Source: Mastacembelus armatus
Lineage: Eukaryota; Chordata; Actinopteri; Synbranchiformes; Mastacembelidae
Assembly (NCBI RefSeq): GCF_900324485.2
Contig: NC_046653.1
Location: forward strand, 9,607,115-9,671,114
DNA length: 64,000 bases
Direction of reading: 5' to 3'
In this document: positions 45,892 to 58,078 of the stretch, one piece after another
Position numbering within the stretch: position 1 is the stretch's first letter
Layout of the letters: the number at the start of each line of letters is the position of its first letter
Made by a program: the position numbers and the translations under genes
Notes under the pieces: generated by a model
The model's database searches: none
Told to the model about the DNA's origin: nothing
The model's input: only the letters and a program-made list of their open reading frames with translations

Positions 45892-46824
45892 TCATAGTTT
45901 ATGTTTGAAGCATAATATCCTATAAATATGTCGTCTAATTTCTGGCAATTTAAGGCCATATACGAGAGGATTCAGAACTGGAGGAATGACAATAAATTCC
46001 AGTGACAAAATTACAGCCACAAAGGGATTTAACTCTGTAAGATGTTGCCGGCTCAAAACGGTGTCACTAAATGATGTCATGGCATAAATCACAAATGAAA
46101 TGACATGTGGGAAACAGCTCTGTAGAACCTTTCCCCTTACCTCTGATGAGTTTTTCCAACAAGCTATGACAATTCTCAGATAAGTGTACAAGATAAAACC
46201 GAAGGGAAGTGAAGCTATAATTATGGCCCCCAACATAGCAACAATATTGTTCACAGCAGTGGTAACACATGATAATTTCACAATATTCCAGCTAGCACAG
46301 TATACCTTCTCAATTTTGTTACCACACAGAGGAAGCCTGGTCACCATAATAACAGTTACTATAAGGTTACAAGCTGGACAGACCCAAGTTAACAATGCCA
46401 ATGAATAGACAGTTTTTGAGGTCATCTTTCTGTGATAGTGTAAAGGATGACATACAGCAACATATCTATCATAGGCCATAACGCTGAGAATGGTAACTTC
46501 ATAGGAAGCATATGTGTAAATAACATAAATCTGAGTGAAACACAATGGACGTGAGATCAGATGAGTATCAGACAGAAGGTCCATGAGGAATCTGGGGAAG
46601 AAGCCGCTAGAGCCATACAGAGAATTGAAAGACAGAAATGCAATGAAAATGTACATGGGCCCATGTAGTGTTCTCTCACATGATATTATCAATATAATAA
46701 GAAGATTTGCAACCACAATGAAGATGTAGAGCAGGAGGCAAAAGACGAAGGCTGGAAAACGATAATATCCAATGTTTATGAACATTGTGAGGTTAAAGTA
46801 AAAAGAGCAAGTTCTGTTTTCCAT
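45892..46824 (-). CDS. Odorant receptor OR7 (subfamily B, diverged)
   Basis: Intact 310-residue receptor starting at MENRTCSFYF. NRT and NLT glycosylation sites; LHGPMYIFIAFLS in TM2, where the others have LHEPMY; MAYDRYVAVC at 116-125; LPLCGNKIEKVYC in loop 2; VRGKVLQSCFPH before TM6 replacing the FRSKVFQTCLPH form; PPVLNPLVYG in TM7. It is the outgroup to OR3-OR6, and the CCAAT/TATA block of those genes was not found upstream of it. Confidence 0.97.
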   Translation of the reverse strand: MENRTCSFYFNLTMFINIGYYRFPAFVFCLLLYIFIVVANLLIILIISCERTLHGPMYIFIAFLSFNSLYGSSGFFPRFLMDLLSDTHLISRPLCFTQIYVIYTYASYEVTILSVMAYDRYVAVCHPLHYHRKMTSKTVYSLALLTWVCPACNLIVTVIMVTRLPLCGNKIEKVYCASWNIVKLSCVTTAVNNIVAMLGAIIIASLPFGFILYTYLRIVIACWKNSSEVRGKVLQSCFPHVISFVIYAMTSFSDTVLSRQHLTELNPFVAVILSLEFIVIPPVLNPLVYGLKLPEIRRHIYRILCFKHKL

Positions 46825-47498
46825 TTTCTAAGTCAAAGGGTGTCTTTAGAGACAGAGAAAAAAAAGCCTAGACCTGTCGTTATACTGCTAATCTCTTTGC
46901 ACTGTTTTAAAAAAACAGCCGTCTTAATAAACTGGAAAAAAAAAATTCAAACAAAAACCCATCAATATTTTACACTGAGTGAGATGTATACACAGATAAA
47001 TCAACTGTGGGCTCTGGGAGATTTTCAAAGAGTTTTATCTAACCTGTCCACCCTGGTAGATGTTACCATATTATTTCACCTCTAGAGAATTTGGAGGCTT
47101 TCCCATGGTGCATGACACAGTAACATGCAATATGTGAAAATGCATATAGAATAGTTTAGCTGCTTTTCAACCCATGCTTTTAAAAATGGTTTTCCATTTT
47201 TCCTATAATTACACACAGAACAACATCACTCAATGCTTTAGTGTGGAGAATGGTTGTAAACACTGTTAAATATTGAGTTTTACATTGAAAGAAAACTTGC
47301 ATGACATTCCTCATATCTTTTGTGAGTTTAAAAAAAAATGTGCATAAATATTACTTATACAGTATATATAGTACCGGTTATACAGCATGGTTTTGTGTTC
47401 TCTGGCAAAATGTCAAAACTTTTTTGTGCAAGGTCCATTTTACATATGAAAATAAATAATATCACACATATTAAGACCATGGTTCTATATGTACGTAT
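46825..47498. other. 5' flank of OR7
   Basis: AT-rich, no gene. No copy of the promoter block seen at OR3-OR6 was found by eye. Confidence 0.45.
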
Positions 47499-47780
47499 AT
47501 GTTATGGTTTAGTAATTTGAATTCCTGTGACCGGACTCTTATTTGGTGTATTTCCTGTGTTACCTTAGTCATGAGAAGCTTTATGTTTTATTATCTGTAG
47601 TAGTTTCACCTGTGTTTGATTAGTCTTTGTTTGAATCATGTCATTGTAGCCTCTTGACCTCCTAATTTCTTTTGTTCTCGGTCGGACGATTACTGATGTT
47701 AATAATGTTGGCAACCATGTTTCAGGAAGGATCGTTGTGTTTCACAGTTTTGTTTCACAAGCCTCCGACGATTACGTGGA
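47499..47780 (+). mobile_element. LTR-like sequence
   Basis: Begins TGTTATGGTTTAG and continues with CCTGTGTT, TTTCACCTGTGTTTGATTAG and a CGGACGATTACTGATG stretch, a word pattern resembling the LTR at 58079-58451. No second end or target duplication was found. Tentative. Confidence 0.3.
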
Positions 47781-49190
47781 GGCACTCAACTCGTGTTCCT
47801 GGCTGGAGGAGATTGTCCAGTGCAGTGCAGTGAATTCAGAAAGATCTATGTTAGAGAAGCAGTCTAAATATAACTGAAGTCTTACAGATGATTCAAGAGC
47901 TACTGTAGTAGAAGATTCATTTATTGCAGGTATGGGAAGCATCTGATGAATTTTATCTCTAATAGTTGTGATTTTATTTGTAAAGAAACTCATAAAGTCA
48001 TCACTGCTGAGAGCTAAGGGAACACTGGGCTCAACAGAGCTGTGACTTTTTGTCAGCCTGGCTACCGTGCTGAAAAGAAACCTGGGATTGTTCTTATTTT
48101 TCTCTATTAGTGATGAATAGTATGCAGCTCTGGCTTTACGGAGAGCTTTTTTATATGTTAGTAGACTGTTTTTCCAGGCCAGAAAATATTCCTCTAAATT
48201 TGTGGAATGCCACCTCCTTTCCAGCCTTCGTGATGCCTGCTTTAAGGCACGAATATGTAAATTATACCATGGGGCTAGTCTTCTCTGATTCACTAACTTC
48301 TGTTTCAGAGGGGCCACAGTATCAAGCGTTTCACACAGTGAGGTTACAGCGCTGTCAACTATATGATCAATTTGGTAGGGAGTGGGATTGAGGCAGCTGC
48401 CTTCCACTGTGTTGGCACATGGCATAGATGTAAATAAAGATGGAAGCGTTGTCAGATAAACATCAGTTGTAGTGGAATTTTCTTCCAAATGCTGCATGAT
48501 CCATTATCTTAAATTCAAAAGTTATTAAAGAATGGGGAAAGGATTTGGAGGAAAAACTATGAAGTGTTCAATTTCAATGCCATTGGTCAAATCAAGATCA
48601 AGGGTGTGATTGAAGTAGTGGGAGGGTTTGTTAACATTTTGAGTGAAACCAAATGAATCTAATATCGAATTAAATACAATGCTGAGACTATATTTTTCAA
48701 CATCTACATGAATGCTAAAATCTCGCACAATGATGACTTTGTCTGAACTAAGCACTAAATCAGACAGGAAGTCTGGAAATTCAGTTAAAAACTCTGAGTA
48801 AGGGACAGTTGGACGGTACACAATGCCAAGTAGAACTGGTTTTTGTGTTTTCCAGTTTGGATGTGAGAGACTAAGAGTGAGGCACTCAAATGAAAGTTTA
48901 ATAAGTTCGAGAGGAAGTTTGCAGCACCTCCTCCACCTCGACCTGTGCTTCGAGGAACATGACAATTTTTATGACTGAGGGGGGTTGATTCATTTAGACT
49001 GACGTATTCATCCTGCTGTAGCCAGGTTTCAGTAAGACAGAGTAAGTCAATTTGGTGATCAGTTATCAAGTCATTTACTAACAGAGATTTAGATGAAAGA
49101 GACCTAATATTTAATAATCCACATCTGACTGTTTTGTTTTTCTGTTTGATAAGAGGAGTGGTCTTAATTTTTATTAGATCTTGATACATA
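47781..49190 (-). mobile_element. L2-type LINE, endonuclease half
   Basis: Minus strand: [18 protein letters not shown] and [13 protein letters not shown] (49.1 kb), [11 protein letters not shown] (48.83 kb), VIIVRDFSIHVD (48.73 kb), HYFNHTLDLDLT (48.6 kb), then the linker with RRLAPWYN and RKARAAYYSSLIEKNKNNPRFLFSTVARLT (48.2-48.05 kb). It ends before the RT. One to two frame shifts join the parts. Opposite in direction to the L2 copy at 42.2-44.5 kb. Confidence 0.8.
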
Positions 49191-51374
49191 ACTTCTCTTG
49201 TGTTTACTTCTGATTTATTTGATTTATATCACTTTGCAGGAAGATGGTATGGGAGGTGTTGAGAGAGGCCGCTGAACTCAATGAGCGTACTACTCTTACA
49301 GTATGTGCGCATATGGACTGCGTTCACTCCAAGCTGAGCAGTGCTCACATTATTATGAGAAAATGTCATTTTAACAAGAAAATAAAGTAGGCCTATTTTG
49401 TAAAATTGAGAAAACTTTTTTAATAAGAACACATCTCATAAAATGAGAAAAGTATCTTGTTATAACAAGATATTTGGAAATTGTTTACGCCAAGTCGATC
49501 GTTGCCTAAACGATTATGGTATTGCCAGTGTACATGTGTGCTGATATCCATGATCCCACCCTTTAGGAAGTAGTTAGCTATCCATCTGACTAACTGCAGC
49601 TGTCTATATTTCACTCATCTTTACAATGCCAGTATGCTTGGTTTGGAAGGATGACATTAAGTACCTTACTGTAATTTGATAAGCAAGGAAAGCTACCTAC
49701 TCCTGTATGGAAATGTGGGTAGTCCAATTGTTGTATCTCTTTAAAAGCTAGCACCTTAGGTGATCAAGCTTAATGTCTCATTGTAGGCTCAAATTCAACA
49801 TGAGCAAGAGGAAGAACTGCTACATACTGTACATGCTGTAAACTTGTGGACTGTGTTAATAACAGTTGGTTAAGTAAATCTTCAGTTCACTGTGGCATGT
49901 ATCTGCTTTGTCCTGTACAGGTGATGTGTACACCCTGAAGAAAAAGACTGACCCACCCGATTATCACTGTATAATTCACACGCTAGCTAAAGGGAACTTA
50001 AAAGTCAGTAAATCTAGCAAGACAGTTGCTAAGTTGCAACACTGGAACTCTATATATTTGTATGAAGCATAGATAACCCACATTCTTGGTAAGAACAGCA
50101 GTGCAGTCTTTTTACAGAGTGGTAAAACTAATAAAACAACCTCATGCACCTCTGAAACATAACAAGTGTACACTTAAATTATGTCAATTCCATAATGCAG
50201 CTACATTGTACCTTTATTCTTGAGGAGGATGGAAAAATGAATAATAGGGCAAACACTGCATATGACACAAAATAAATTAAAGAATGTCAACAGTTAATTT
50301 GTGTAATACAAATAAGCCAAGAGGTTTTCAATTATTTGTTGCAAATAACTTGATTTTGCTGCTTGCACTCAATAACAAGCTACACTAATGGCCATAGCAA
50401 CCGAAAATCAGCAAGTATATTTCAAAAAATGTATTAAAGTAAAATAAAACATTACTGTGTGATGGTTTATTGTTTCAGAGGGTAACTAAGGATAAAGACA
50501 AACTGGCTAAAGGGGTTGTTTGTGTGCATTAGTGCCCAGATTAGCTCTCCAGAGAAGTGGTGATTTATTAATTGCTCTCAGAGGAGAGCACAACTAATGA
50601 CCTATTGACCATTTGTATCATAATTGCCTTGCACTCCTTAAAAATAACTACAGTATTACCTCTGAGGTACTCATTATGGAAGTGATGCTCTTTGACAACT
50701 TTTGGTGTCAACAGGTAAAATCAGTGTTATCTAAGATAAGATACTTTATTAATCCCCAAAGGGACATTGAAGTGTTCCAAATGAGAACTCAAATGAAAAA
50801 AAAATGACAGTGTTAGTCTGTAAAATATGACATTGGATCATTTAGACATGTCTTTTTATGTAATTATACATGTCAAAGCTTTTGTTCGATAGCCCACCAC
50901 CTATATTCTCTGAGCTCTGTTGTTTTCCAGTAGCCACACTAGGGAGGCTACTGTAATTATACCCAATACAGCAGCTTTCATCAGCTCAGGGCTTGGGAGA
51001 ATGTGGCTATACAGGTCAGTCTGGAGACAGGGGATTACTTCACTTGTATTTCATTATTTTAAATTGCTGTCCATCCCTCAGAGGCATCACACACACACAC
51101 ACACACACAGGAACCCTAATCACTTGTGGTGGTTAAACAAACGTCTCACTAGTCTGATGTGTCTGTGTTTGGGTTCTTTGTGTTTTATATCCAGTTTGTG
51201 ACAGTAGTTACACCAACTTATGCAATGTAACTATAATAATAGTAATAATATAATAATATAATATAATATAAGTATAATAATCACAATGTAACTAACTTTG
51301 AGCAATTGGTTGCCGTTCTGGCAGTAGTAGCGTCCATGTGTTCTAGGTCTAGGCTTTTGAATCCTGAATTCCAT
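49191..51374. other. No gene recognised
   Basis: Intergenic. Contains a scrap AGATACTTTATTAATCCCCAA (50737-50757) that is common in fish repeats, a CA run at 51088-51109 and ATA/ATAATA runs at 51230-51275. Nothing coding is supported. Confidence 0.5.
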
Positions 51375-51699
51375 TCATCCATTTTCTATACACACTTATT
51401 CCTTAACCAGGGTCACGGGGATCTTCTGGAACCTATCCCAGCTCTCTTTCAGGTGGAAGGCAGGGGTACACCATGGACAGGTCACCAGTCCATCACAGGG
51501 CCACATAAAGACACACAAAGACCAACCAACCTCACACTCATTCCTATGGGCAATTTTAGAGTCACCAATCAACCAATACATGTTTTTTGGACTGTGAAAG
51601 GAAACCGGAGCAACCCACACAAGCACAGGGAGATCATGAAAACTCCACACAGAAAGGCCGGGTTGCGAACCCACGACCTTCTTGCTATGTGGCATATGT
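51375..51699 (-). mobile_element. tRNA-headed SINE, second copy
   Basis: Reverse-oriented relative of 8771-9130: ATCCATTTTCTATACAC tail, AACCAGGGTCAC, GGGGTACACC, ACTCCACACAG and a B-box-like GGGTTGCGAACCCACG. The 5' head is cut at the border with the OR pseudogene, and the insertion may have replaced the 3' end of that gene. Confidence 0.75.
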
Positions 51700-51791
51700 T
51701 TGCGTAAACTTTCTGCTGCTCTCTTTGGATTTTAAAGTTCATTTCACCAGCTGCATATAAGAACATAAAAGGAAGAGGACATATTCTAAAT

Positions 51792-54700
51792 TAGACCTGG
51801 GCATTGTATGGCCCCCGGACCACATATGGCCCTCTGGCTATCCCTGACTGGCTCGTCACTGGTAAATTAGATGTCAAACACAAATAGGTGTAGGTGCACG
51901 CAATATAAATGCACTGCTTTTATTTTGAAGGCAACTGCTCTATATATATGTTTTTTTTTTATTTACGTACACCCGTGTGACCACATGTACCTTCATTCAA
52001 AAGTGTTAGCCTGTAAATATGTCAGCTAATGTTAAAAAAAGAAAGATTGATACAAGAGAGTTTTTAACAAGACGTGGATTTCTAAGTATTTATTTGCTGA
52101 AGTTAAGGGTAAGGCTGTGTGTTTAGTTTGTGGAGAACACATAGCTGTGTTTAAGGATTACAATTTGAATGACCATTACGAGACTAAGCATGCTGAGAAA
52201 TACAAGAACTTCACCAATGAAGAGCAGGCATGGACATCTGAAGCTTTGCCAGCTAAGCCGCAAAAGAAATAAGGACTTTGTACAAAGTTTCACACATCTA
52301 GGGACACAGCAGTCAAGACCAGCTTTGAGATATCCCACAATCTGGTGGACTCTGCAGTGCTAATATGCCCTGAGAAAAACATCATCAGCCAGTTTGCCAG
52401 AGTCCCCAACCTGCCTGCCAGACTCACTCCCTCAGCCTGAGCTCTCTCTCCCTCAGCCTGAGTTCCTTGTCCCGCAGCGTTGCACCGGCCAGTGCTGCCT
52501 TCTTGCTGGAGCCTCCAGATCTGCTGCAGCCAGAGGATCCAAAGCCGCAGCCAGAGCCTCAGCCAGAGCCGCAGCCAGACAAAGTCTCAAGTCCTGCAGC
52601 CAGAGTCTCCAGAGCTGCTGCCAGAGTCTCCAGAGCTGCAGCCAGTCTCCAGAGCCGCAGCAGCCCGAGCCTCCACAGCCATAGCAGCCAGAGCCTTCTG
52701 TCCTGCTGCCTCACAATGGCATCACTGCCGTCCGAAAAAGCAGACTCCAGAACCTCAGTGTGCTGACGAAGCCACCCCCACTGAGGTTCCTCCCATTCAG
52801 CCACATGGACCTCATTGTGTCAACAATAGTGTCCCTACTGAGGCCCCAGCGCTGCTTCCTTAACCTCAGTGCGCCGATGTCAGCGTCCCCACTGAGGCCC
52901 CAGTCCTGCTTCCAGAGCCTCAGTGCTGGCCATTCACCTCAAACTCTGGCCAGCCTTTCATCTGATTTGCTGGCTAGCCCCTCATCTCAGTCTCTGGCCA
53001 ACCATTTGCATCAGTCCCTGGCCAGCCATTCCCCTGACTTTCCGGCAACCCACTAACCTGAGCTCATGGCTAGCCCCTCACATGTCTCCAGCAAGCCATT
53101 CGCCTCAGGTTCTAGCTAGCCCTTCACCTCAGTCGCTGGGTAGCCACTCACCCAAGCGTCTGGTCAGCCCTTCATCTCAGTCTCCAGCCAGCCATTCCCC
53201 TGAGTTTCCGGCAACCCACTCACCTGAGCTCATGGCTAGCCCCTTACCTGTCTCCAGCAAGCCATTCGCCTCAGGTTCTAGCTAGCCCTTCACCTCAGTC
53301 GCTGGGTAGCCACTCATCCAAGCCTCTGGTCAGCCCTTCATCTCAGTCTCCAGCCAGCCATTCCCTTGAGTTTCTGGCCTGCCCTTTGTCTCAGTCCTCG
53401 GCCAGCCTTTCACCTGAGTTTCCAGTAAGCTCCTTGCCTCAGCTTCTGGCCAGCCCTTCGCTTCAGTCTCCGGCCAGCCATTCCCTGAGTTTCTGGCCTG
53501 CCCCTTATTTCGGTCTCCAGCTAGGCCTTTAACTGAGTCTCCAGCAAGGCCTTTGCCTCAGCTTCTGTCCAGCCCTTCACCTCAGTCTCAGGCTAGCCCT
53601 TTACCTGAGTCTCCGGCTAGCCCTTTACCTGAGTCTCCGGCCAGTCTGCCAGAGCCAGTCCCTCAGTCTGAGCCACCAGTCGCTCAGCCTGAGCCACCAA
53701 TCCATCAGTCTGTCACTTTGGCCTCAGTCTGAGCTCCAGCCCAAGTCTCCACTCCCGCAGTCTCGACGCCGGCGATGTCTCCATTGCAAGAGACCAACCC
53801 TAGCTCCCACTGTGCAGCCCAAGTCCAGCGCTGCCCCACTGGAGCCAGGAGCCAAGCGCCGCCCTCCAGCTAGGGTCCAGCGCCACCTCCCAGCAGGGGT
53901 ACAGCGCCACTGCCACTCTCCAGTCTCCAGCCAGAGCCTGGTGCTCTCCCACCATTGTCCCCGGTCTGGTGAGCCAGAACCTTCCTCACCTGGACCTTTA
54001 TTTTGATTTCAAATTTTTCTGGCTTTTGCTGTTGATGTGACTGCACTAATGAATGACCTAAATACCAAGCTGCAAGTCAAGGGCCTCTGAAAATGACTCA
54101 TTAAATGCACAGCCTAATGATGGTTTTTATGAGAAAGTTGAAGTTTCTTTCCAGCCAATTGGAGGACAACATTCTTACTCTCATGCCGACACTAAAAGAA
54201 GTCACACTATCAGCTGATCACCTCCGCAGGTACTGATCCATGTTAGGGGCACTACATGGTGAGTTTTCAAGATGATTCGAAGACTTCAAAACAGTTGAGA
54301 GTGAAATGTACAAACTTTCCACACATAAGGAGCTTGCTCAGAGGGTGTTGGTTCTCTTTGGATCTACCTACATGTGTGAACAAACATTCTCAGTGATGAA
54401 ATTGAACAAATCCAAATAAAGATCCTCTCAGTGATCACTTGTGTGCTGTCCTTTGCATATCCACTTCAGATATTCAACCTGACTTCAGTGCACTTGCTCA
54501 AGCCCAAAACAGGCTAGATTTCTCTCACTGAACAAGAAGAAAAAAATGATGTAGAACAATAAAAAAAACAACACTAAAAGCATTTATTGCTTTTTATATA
54601 TAGTTAATGTGATGGTGGTTTTTGAAATACTGCAAACAACTGTTTTGTGAATGTTCATTAAACAGTTAATTCTGAATATTCCCCACAAGGGATGAATAAA

Positions 54701-54884
54701 GTATCTATTTATTTATCTATAGTGATATAATTGTGTTTTCATTGTATCATTATAATGTTTCATTTGCTGTTTTTTATAAAGAGATATACATTGAGCAGAA
54801 CTGAGATAAGTATATTGGTCCGGCCTTTTACAACTATCCCAGTTTCTTATGTGGCTGCTTGGGAAAATTAATTGCCCACCCCTG
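51792..54884 (+). mobile_element. hAT transposon (BED-finger type), broken
   Basis: Ends TAGACCTGGGCA and TGCCCACCCCTG, with 8-bp flanks TTCTAAAT (51784-51791) and TTCTCGAT (54885-54892), six of eight identical. Coding parts on the plus strand: MSANVKKRKIDTREF, a BED-like zinc finger (AVCLVCGEHIAVFKDYNLNDHYETKH, cited here as CLVCGEH and NDHYETKH), FEISHNLV, then after an inserted block VDVTALMNDLN.KLQ.KG and the hAT dimerisation region (VLFGSTYMCEQTFSVMKLNKS). The gene has frame breaks and about 1.6 kb of foreign sequence inside. Family resembles the GTF2IRD2/ZBED-related hATs. Confidence 0.8.
52390..54005 (+). mobile_element. Proline-rich LTR gag insert within the hAT
   Basis: Plus-strand proline/serine/glutamine-rich sequence with WHHCRPKKQTPEPQCAD and repeated CCTCAGTCTC, GCCAGCCATTCCCC and CTCACCTGAG units. 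The WHH.RPK..PEPQCA signature is shared with 480-1172, 17105-18953 and 60.4-61.1 kb. It separates the BED finger from the dimerisation domain of the hAT, so it inserted later. No LTR ends identified. Broken in several places. Confidence 0.6.
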
Positions 54885-55120
54885 TTCTCGATAGAAGGAA
54901 ATCACAGTCAATCCAACTAGGTTTATTGCATTTCTTCAACTACAAGCAAGTTAAACAATTGACCAGTTCTCACAGTAGGCTTTCTGAATATGTGAGCCAC
55001 AGTTTCAGTGTGGATGTTATGACCAAAGTCCCACTGGAAAAAAGGTACCTAAACTAACACTGCAGTCCTAATCAGAGACATAACAGAGTGATACTCCAGT
55101 GGTCGATATATGGCCACATA

Positions 55121-55422
55121 CACTACTCACAAAAGGTTAGGGATATTTGACTTTTTAAGAATTTCAGAATGCACCAAAAATGCACTATAACCTTTACAGC
55201 TGAACTTAATTTGACCTTCTCTAAACTTTTGAATGCACATGTCCAACTGTTCAATGTTTCAGTACTTATTGCATAACATGGTGTTCTCTAACAAGGTGAT
55301 TAACCACAAAAATCCCAACAAGTGTCTGTTCCATGACCATAATATCACTGTAGTATGAACTTTTTACATTTTCCATAAATTTCACCTGAAATTCGAATAT
55401 CCCTAACTTTTTGTGAGTAGTG
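55121..55422. mobile_element. Mariner-type MITE, 302 bp
   Basis: Terminal inverted repeats of about 27 bases starting CACTACTCACAAAA at both ends, flanked by TA on each side (55119-55120 and 55423-55424). Removing the element and one TA restores CCACATATCTGTCAT as found in OR9. No transposase. TA duplication and TIR form fit the Tc1/mariner superfamily. Confidence 0.9.
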
Positions 55423-55644
55423 TATCTGTCATAAGACATTAGAGCTAAAACAGAAAAGCCAACCATTGCATAGGAATATATAACATAGATTTGCAAAAGA
55501 CATGATATTACCTGAATATCAGACAGAAGATCTGAAATAATGTCAGGGTAAAAATCTGAAGTCCCATAGAGTTTATTGTGCATAAGTTACACAAGTGTAC
55601 AAGATCATTGTAAGTAAGTTTTGGTTTTCATGTGTTTGCATATA

Positions 55645-56592
55645 TCAAACATTCATTCTTAATATTGACCACTGACCTGCCTTCATACAGAAATATATAA
55701 TTCTACCTCTAATTTTAGTGAGGACCAGCCCATAAATAACAGGGTTCAGTATAGGTGGGATTAACAGAAACTGTATGGCCATGAAATTCTTTACACTCTG
55801 TGGCACAGATGCTGATCCATACCTTGAATACATGAGATCAAAAAGCAAAGCAGCACTGACATTAAACAAACTTAATAAATGTGGCACACATGTCTGTGTA
55901 AACTTTCTCCTGCTCTCTCTGGATTTTACAGCTGATTTTACCAGCTGCACATATGAACCTAAAATGAAGAGGACATGGCAACAATAGAAGGAAATAAGAA
56001 TCAATCCAACTATGTTGTTTGCTGTTGTTGAACTACAAGCAAGTTTAACAATTGACCAGTTGTCACAGTAGAGTTTCTGAATGTGTGAGCCACATAATTT
56101 CAGTGTAAATGTCAAAGTTATACTCATAATCCCACAGCCTAAAGGTATAAACCAGGACAAAATGACTAACACTGCAGTCCTTCTCAGAGGCATAACAGAG
56201 TGATACTCCAGTGGTCGACATATGGCCACATATCTGTCATATGCCATTAATGTTAAAACAGAGTGGTCAACCATTGCATAGGAATATATAACATAGATTT
56301 GCAAAAGACATCCTGCATATGATATTACCTGAATATCAGACAGAAGATCTGAAGTGAATTTAGGGTAAAAACCTGCAGTCCCATAAAGTTCATTAATGCA
56401 CAAGTTACACAAACAAATGTACATTGGTTCATGTAAGTTTTCATCCAGGATTATGGTTAAAATGATGGACACATTTACTACTAAAATGACACAATAGCTT
56501 AATAAAGTGAGAGAGAAAAGTGTGACTCTGTAGTTGACTGTTTCACTGAAGGCAGACAGAGAAAATACAATTATACTAGATGTATTGCTCAT
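55645..56592 (-). CDS. Odorant receptor OR9 (subfamily A)
   Basis: Intact 315-residue receptor starting at MSNTSSIIVF, the first ATG in frame; six open codons upstream begin with TTG and are not used. NTS glycosylation site at 3-5, LHEPMYICLCNLCINELYG in TM2, MAYDRYVAIC at 116-125, LCGSHIQKLYC in loop 2, KFTQTCVPHLL before TM6, PPILNPVIYG in TM7 and a longer tail (GRIIYFCMKAGQWSILRMNV). It shares KDLPQS-like (ASVPQSVKNFMA) extracellular loop 3 with OR1/OR2. Closest relative in the window is the adjoining pseudogene. Confidence 0.97.
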   Translation of the reverse strand: MSNTSSIIVFSLSAFSETVNYRVTLFSLTLLSYCVILVVNVSIILTIILDENLHEPMYICLCNLCINELYGTAGFYPKFTSDLLSDIQVISYAGCLLQIYVIYSYAMVDHSVLTLMAYDRYVAICRPLEYHSVMPLRRTAVLVILSWFIPLGCGIMSITLTFTLKLCGSHIQKLYCDNWSIVKLACSSTTANNIVGLILISFYCCHVLFILGSYVQLVKSAVKSRESRRKFTQTCVPHLLSLFNVSAALLFDLMYSRYGSASVPQSVKNFMAIQFLLIPPILNPVIYGLVLTKIRGRIIYFCMKAGQWSILRMNV

Positions 56593-58078
56593 TTTGTAAT
56601 AATGCTCCAAAACTAGTGTCTAACTGATAAATACTGTTGAGTGAAAAGGATGCAATGTTTTGAGAAGGTTAAAATGCTCCCTGTTTGTCAGTGTATGTCC
56701 AGTTGTCTTAGTGTTACATGCAGCTGAGGTGTGAGGTTAAATGTTAGAGAAGACACTCCCTCCTTAAATGCAGGTGTGTGACTAAGTTATAGTCCTGGCA
56801 TCATGTCCTGCCTACCGAATTTTCTACTAACGTCTGTAACTCAATCCAGTGTCCTATGGAAACCATGTGTCTTGTGCCTTTCTAAAAAAAATGTTTACCT
56901 TTGGTTCATTTTATTATATTGATCATTATATTACGACAACAGCAGTTATAAGCCGAAATCATTGTGATTTCAAAGTGTTTATTTTAAAATTAATTTGTCA
57001 GCATACAGAAAAACTACGTCCCATTTCATTCACTTTATTCATATTATAATATTCACTTACACTGTTTCATAATATGATGCATTTCATTTTCACATGTTCC
57101 AAAACTGGAATGGTGGAATCCTTGTGAATCCTTGTGAATAAACAACTCAAAAAAAACAAAAAAACACAGGCCACACCGACCTCCATTCCATAGCCAACAG
57201 TGCCCTGATTGTGAGGTACTGGTGTAGGGACCAGAGGTCTCTTTTACAAAACTGTAGAAACCTTACTAAAAGCATAGTCCACCCAAAAGCCAAAAACGTT
57301 GTATACCAGGAAATATTTAGAATTATAAAACTGCACCAAGAGTGCTTAACCAGAGACATCGCCAAATGATACAAGCTATACTAGCACAGCAGAACAAACA
57401 TAAAATGGAGTGGTGGTTGTCGTCAGTGGGAAGTTGTACAACAATGTCACTGAGATTAGCCACATCTCATATCACCTCATGTTGATCACAATTCACAATG
57501 GATCACTGGTATTGAGGGTGGCCTCCTGCTATGTTCAGTGATCACCTTTGATCAGTCAACATGGATGATCATCTTCGGGTCAGCAGCAACCTCAGTGGTC
57601 ATGTTCAGACTGTGAGAGACAGCTACAAACAAGTTCACAGTGGACAAGGCTATGGAATTCGGTACGACCAAGCCAGGGTCGCAAACAGGGCTGGGTCTGG
57701 ACCGAGAGGGTTCAAGCTGTCACAATGGCAACGAAGGTGGTGTTCAAGACCTGGCCTGCTTCATGGATGGTCAATAACTGGCAAGAGTACTGGTGACTGA
57801 AGTTGATGGCAGTGTGTACTGCAAAATCCCAGCACTGGGCCAATCTCTAATCACAGCTTGAAACACCCGAAGGGGTGGGCTGAATCAACAAACCCACAGA
57901 TTCCTGTCACTACTTGATCCAGGACATTGGTCAAGTAATAACATCAAAGATGCCAGGATCCATGTCCTGGCTTCCTGTTTGGGACTTTTATTTAATGGTT
58001 ATTTACTGTATCTGTTTTAGTTCTATGTAACGTTATGTACACATTATCCTTGATAAGTTCCACCTCTGTTTGTTCCGA
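56593..58078. other. OR9 5' flank and unassigned repeat
   Basis: 56593-57130 is the flank of OR9; in gene sense GACTATAACTTAG and GCATTTAAGGAGGG near 56765-56795 are TATA-like but unsupported by other copies. 57130-57960 has coding-like scraps without a recognised domain. 57960-58078 resembles LTR sequence and continues at 58452, being interrupted by a solo LTR. Confidence 0.4.

Larger units (their letters stand above)
51700..55610 (-). pseudogene. OR pseudogene split by two transposons
   Basis: Three blocks align with OR9: 51700-51783 (TM5 end and loop 3, matching 55893-55965), 54893-55120 (loop 2 to TM4, matching about 55985-56230) and 55423-55610 (TM3 back to TM2: LYGTSDFYPDI, SDLLSDIQVIS, VIYSYAMVGFSVLALMSYDRY). 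The first gap is a hAT with an 8-bp target duplication, the second a MITE with a TA duplication. MSYDRY stands for MAYDRY, a small deletion removes SYAGC including the conserved cysteine, and the N- and C-terminal parts are gone. It is a tandem duplicate of OR9. Confidence 0.85.

Noticed and set aside
52394-53285. Overlapping serine/proline-rich frames as coding genes
   Set aside because: Three frames stay open together because of short tandem repeats; the block is an insert in a hAT transposon.
55266-55583. A short separate gene of 105 codons
   Set aside because: Its second half is MITE sequence and its first half is part of the OR pseudogene.
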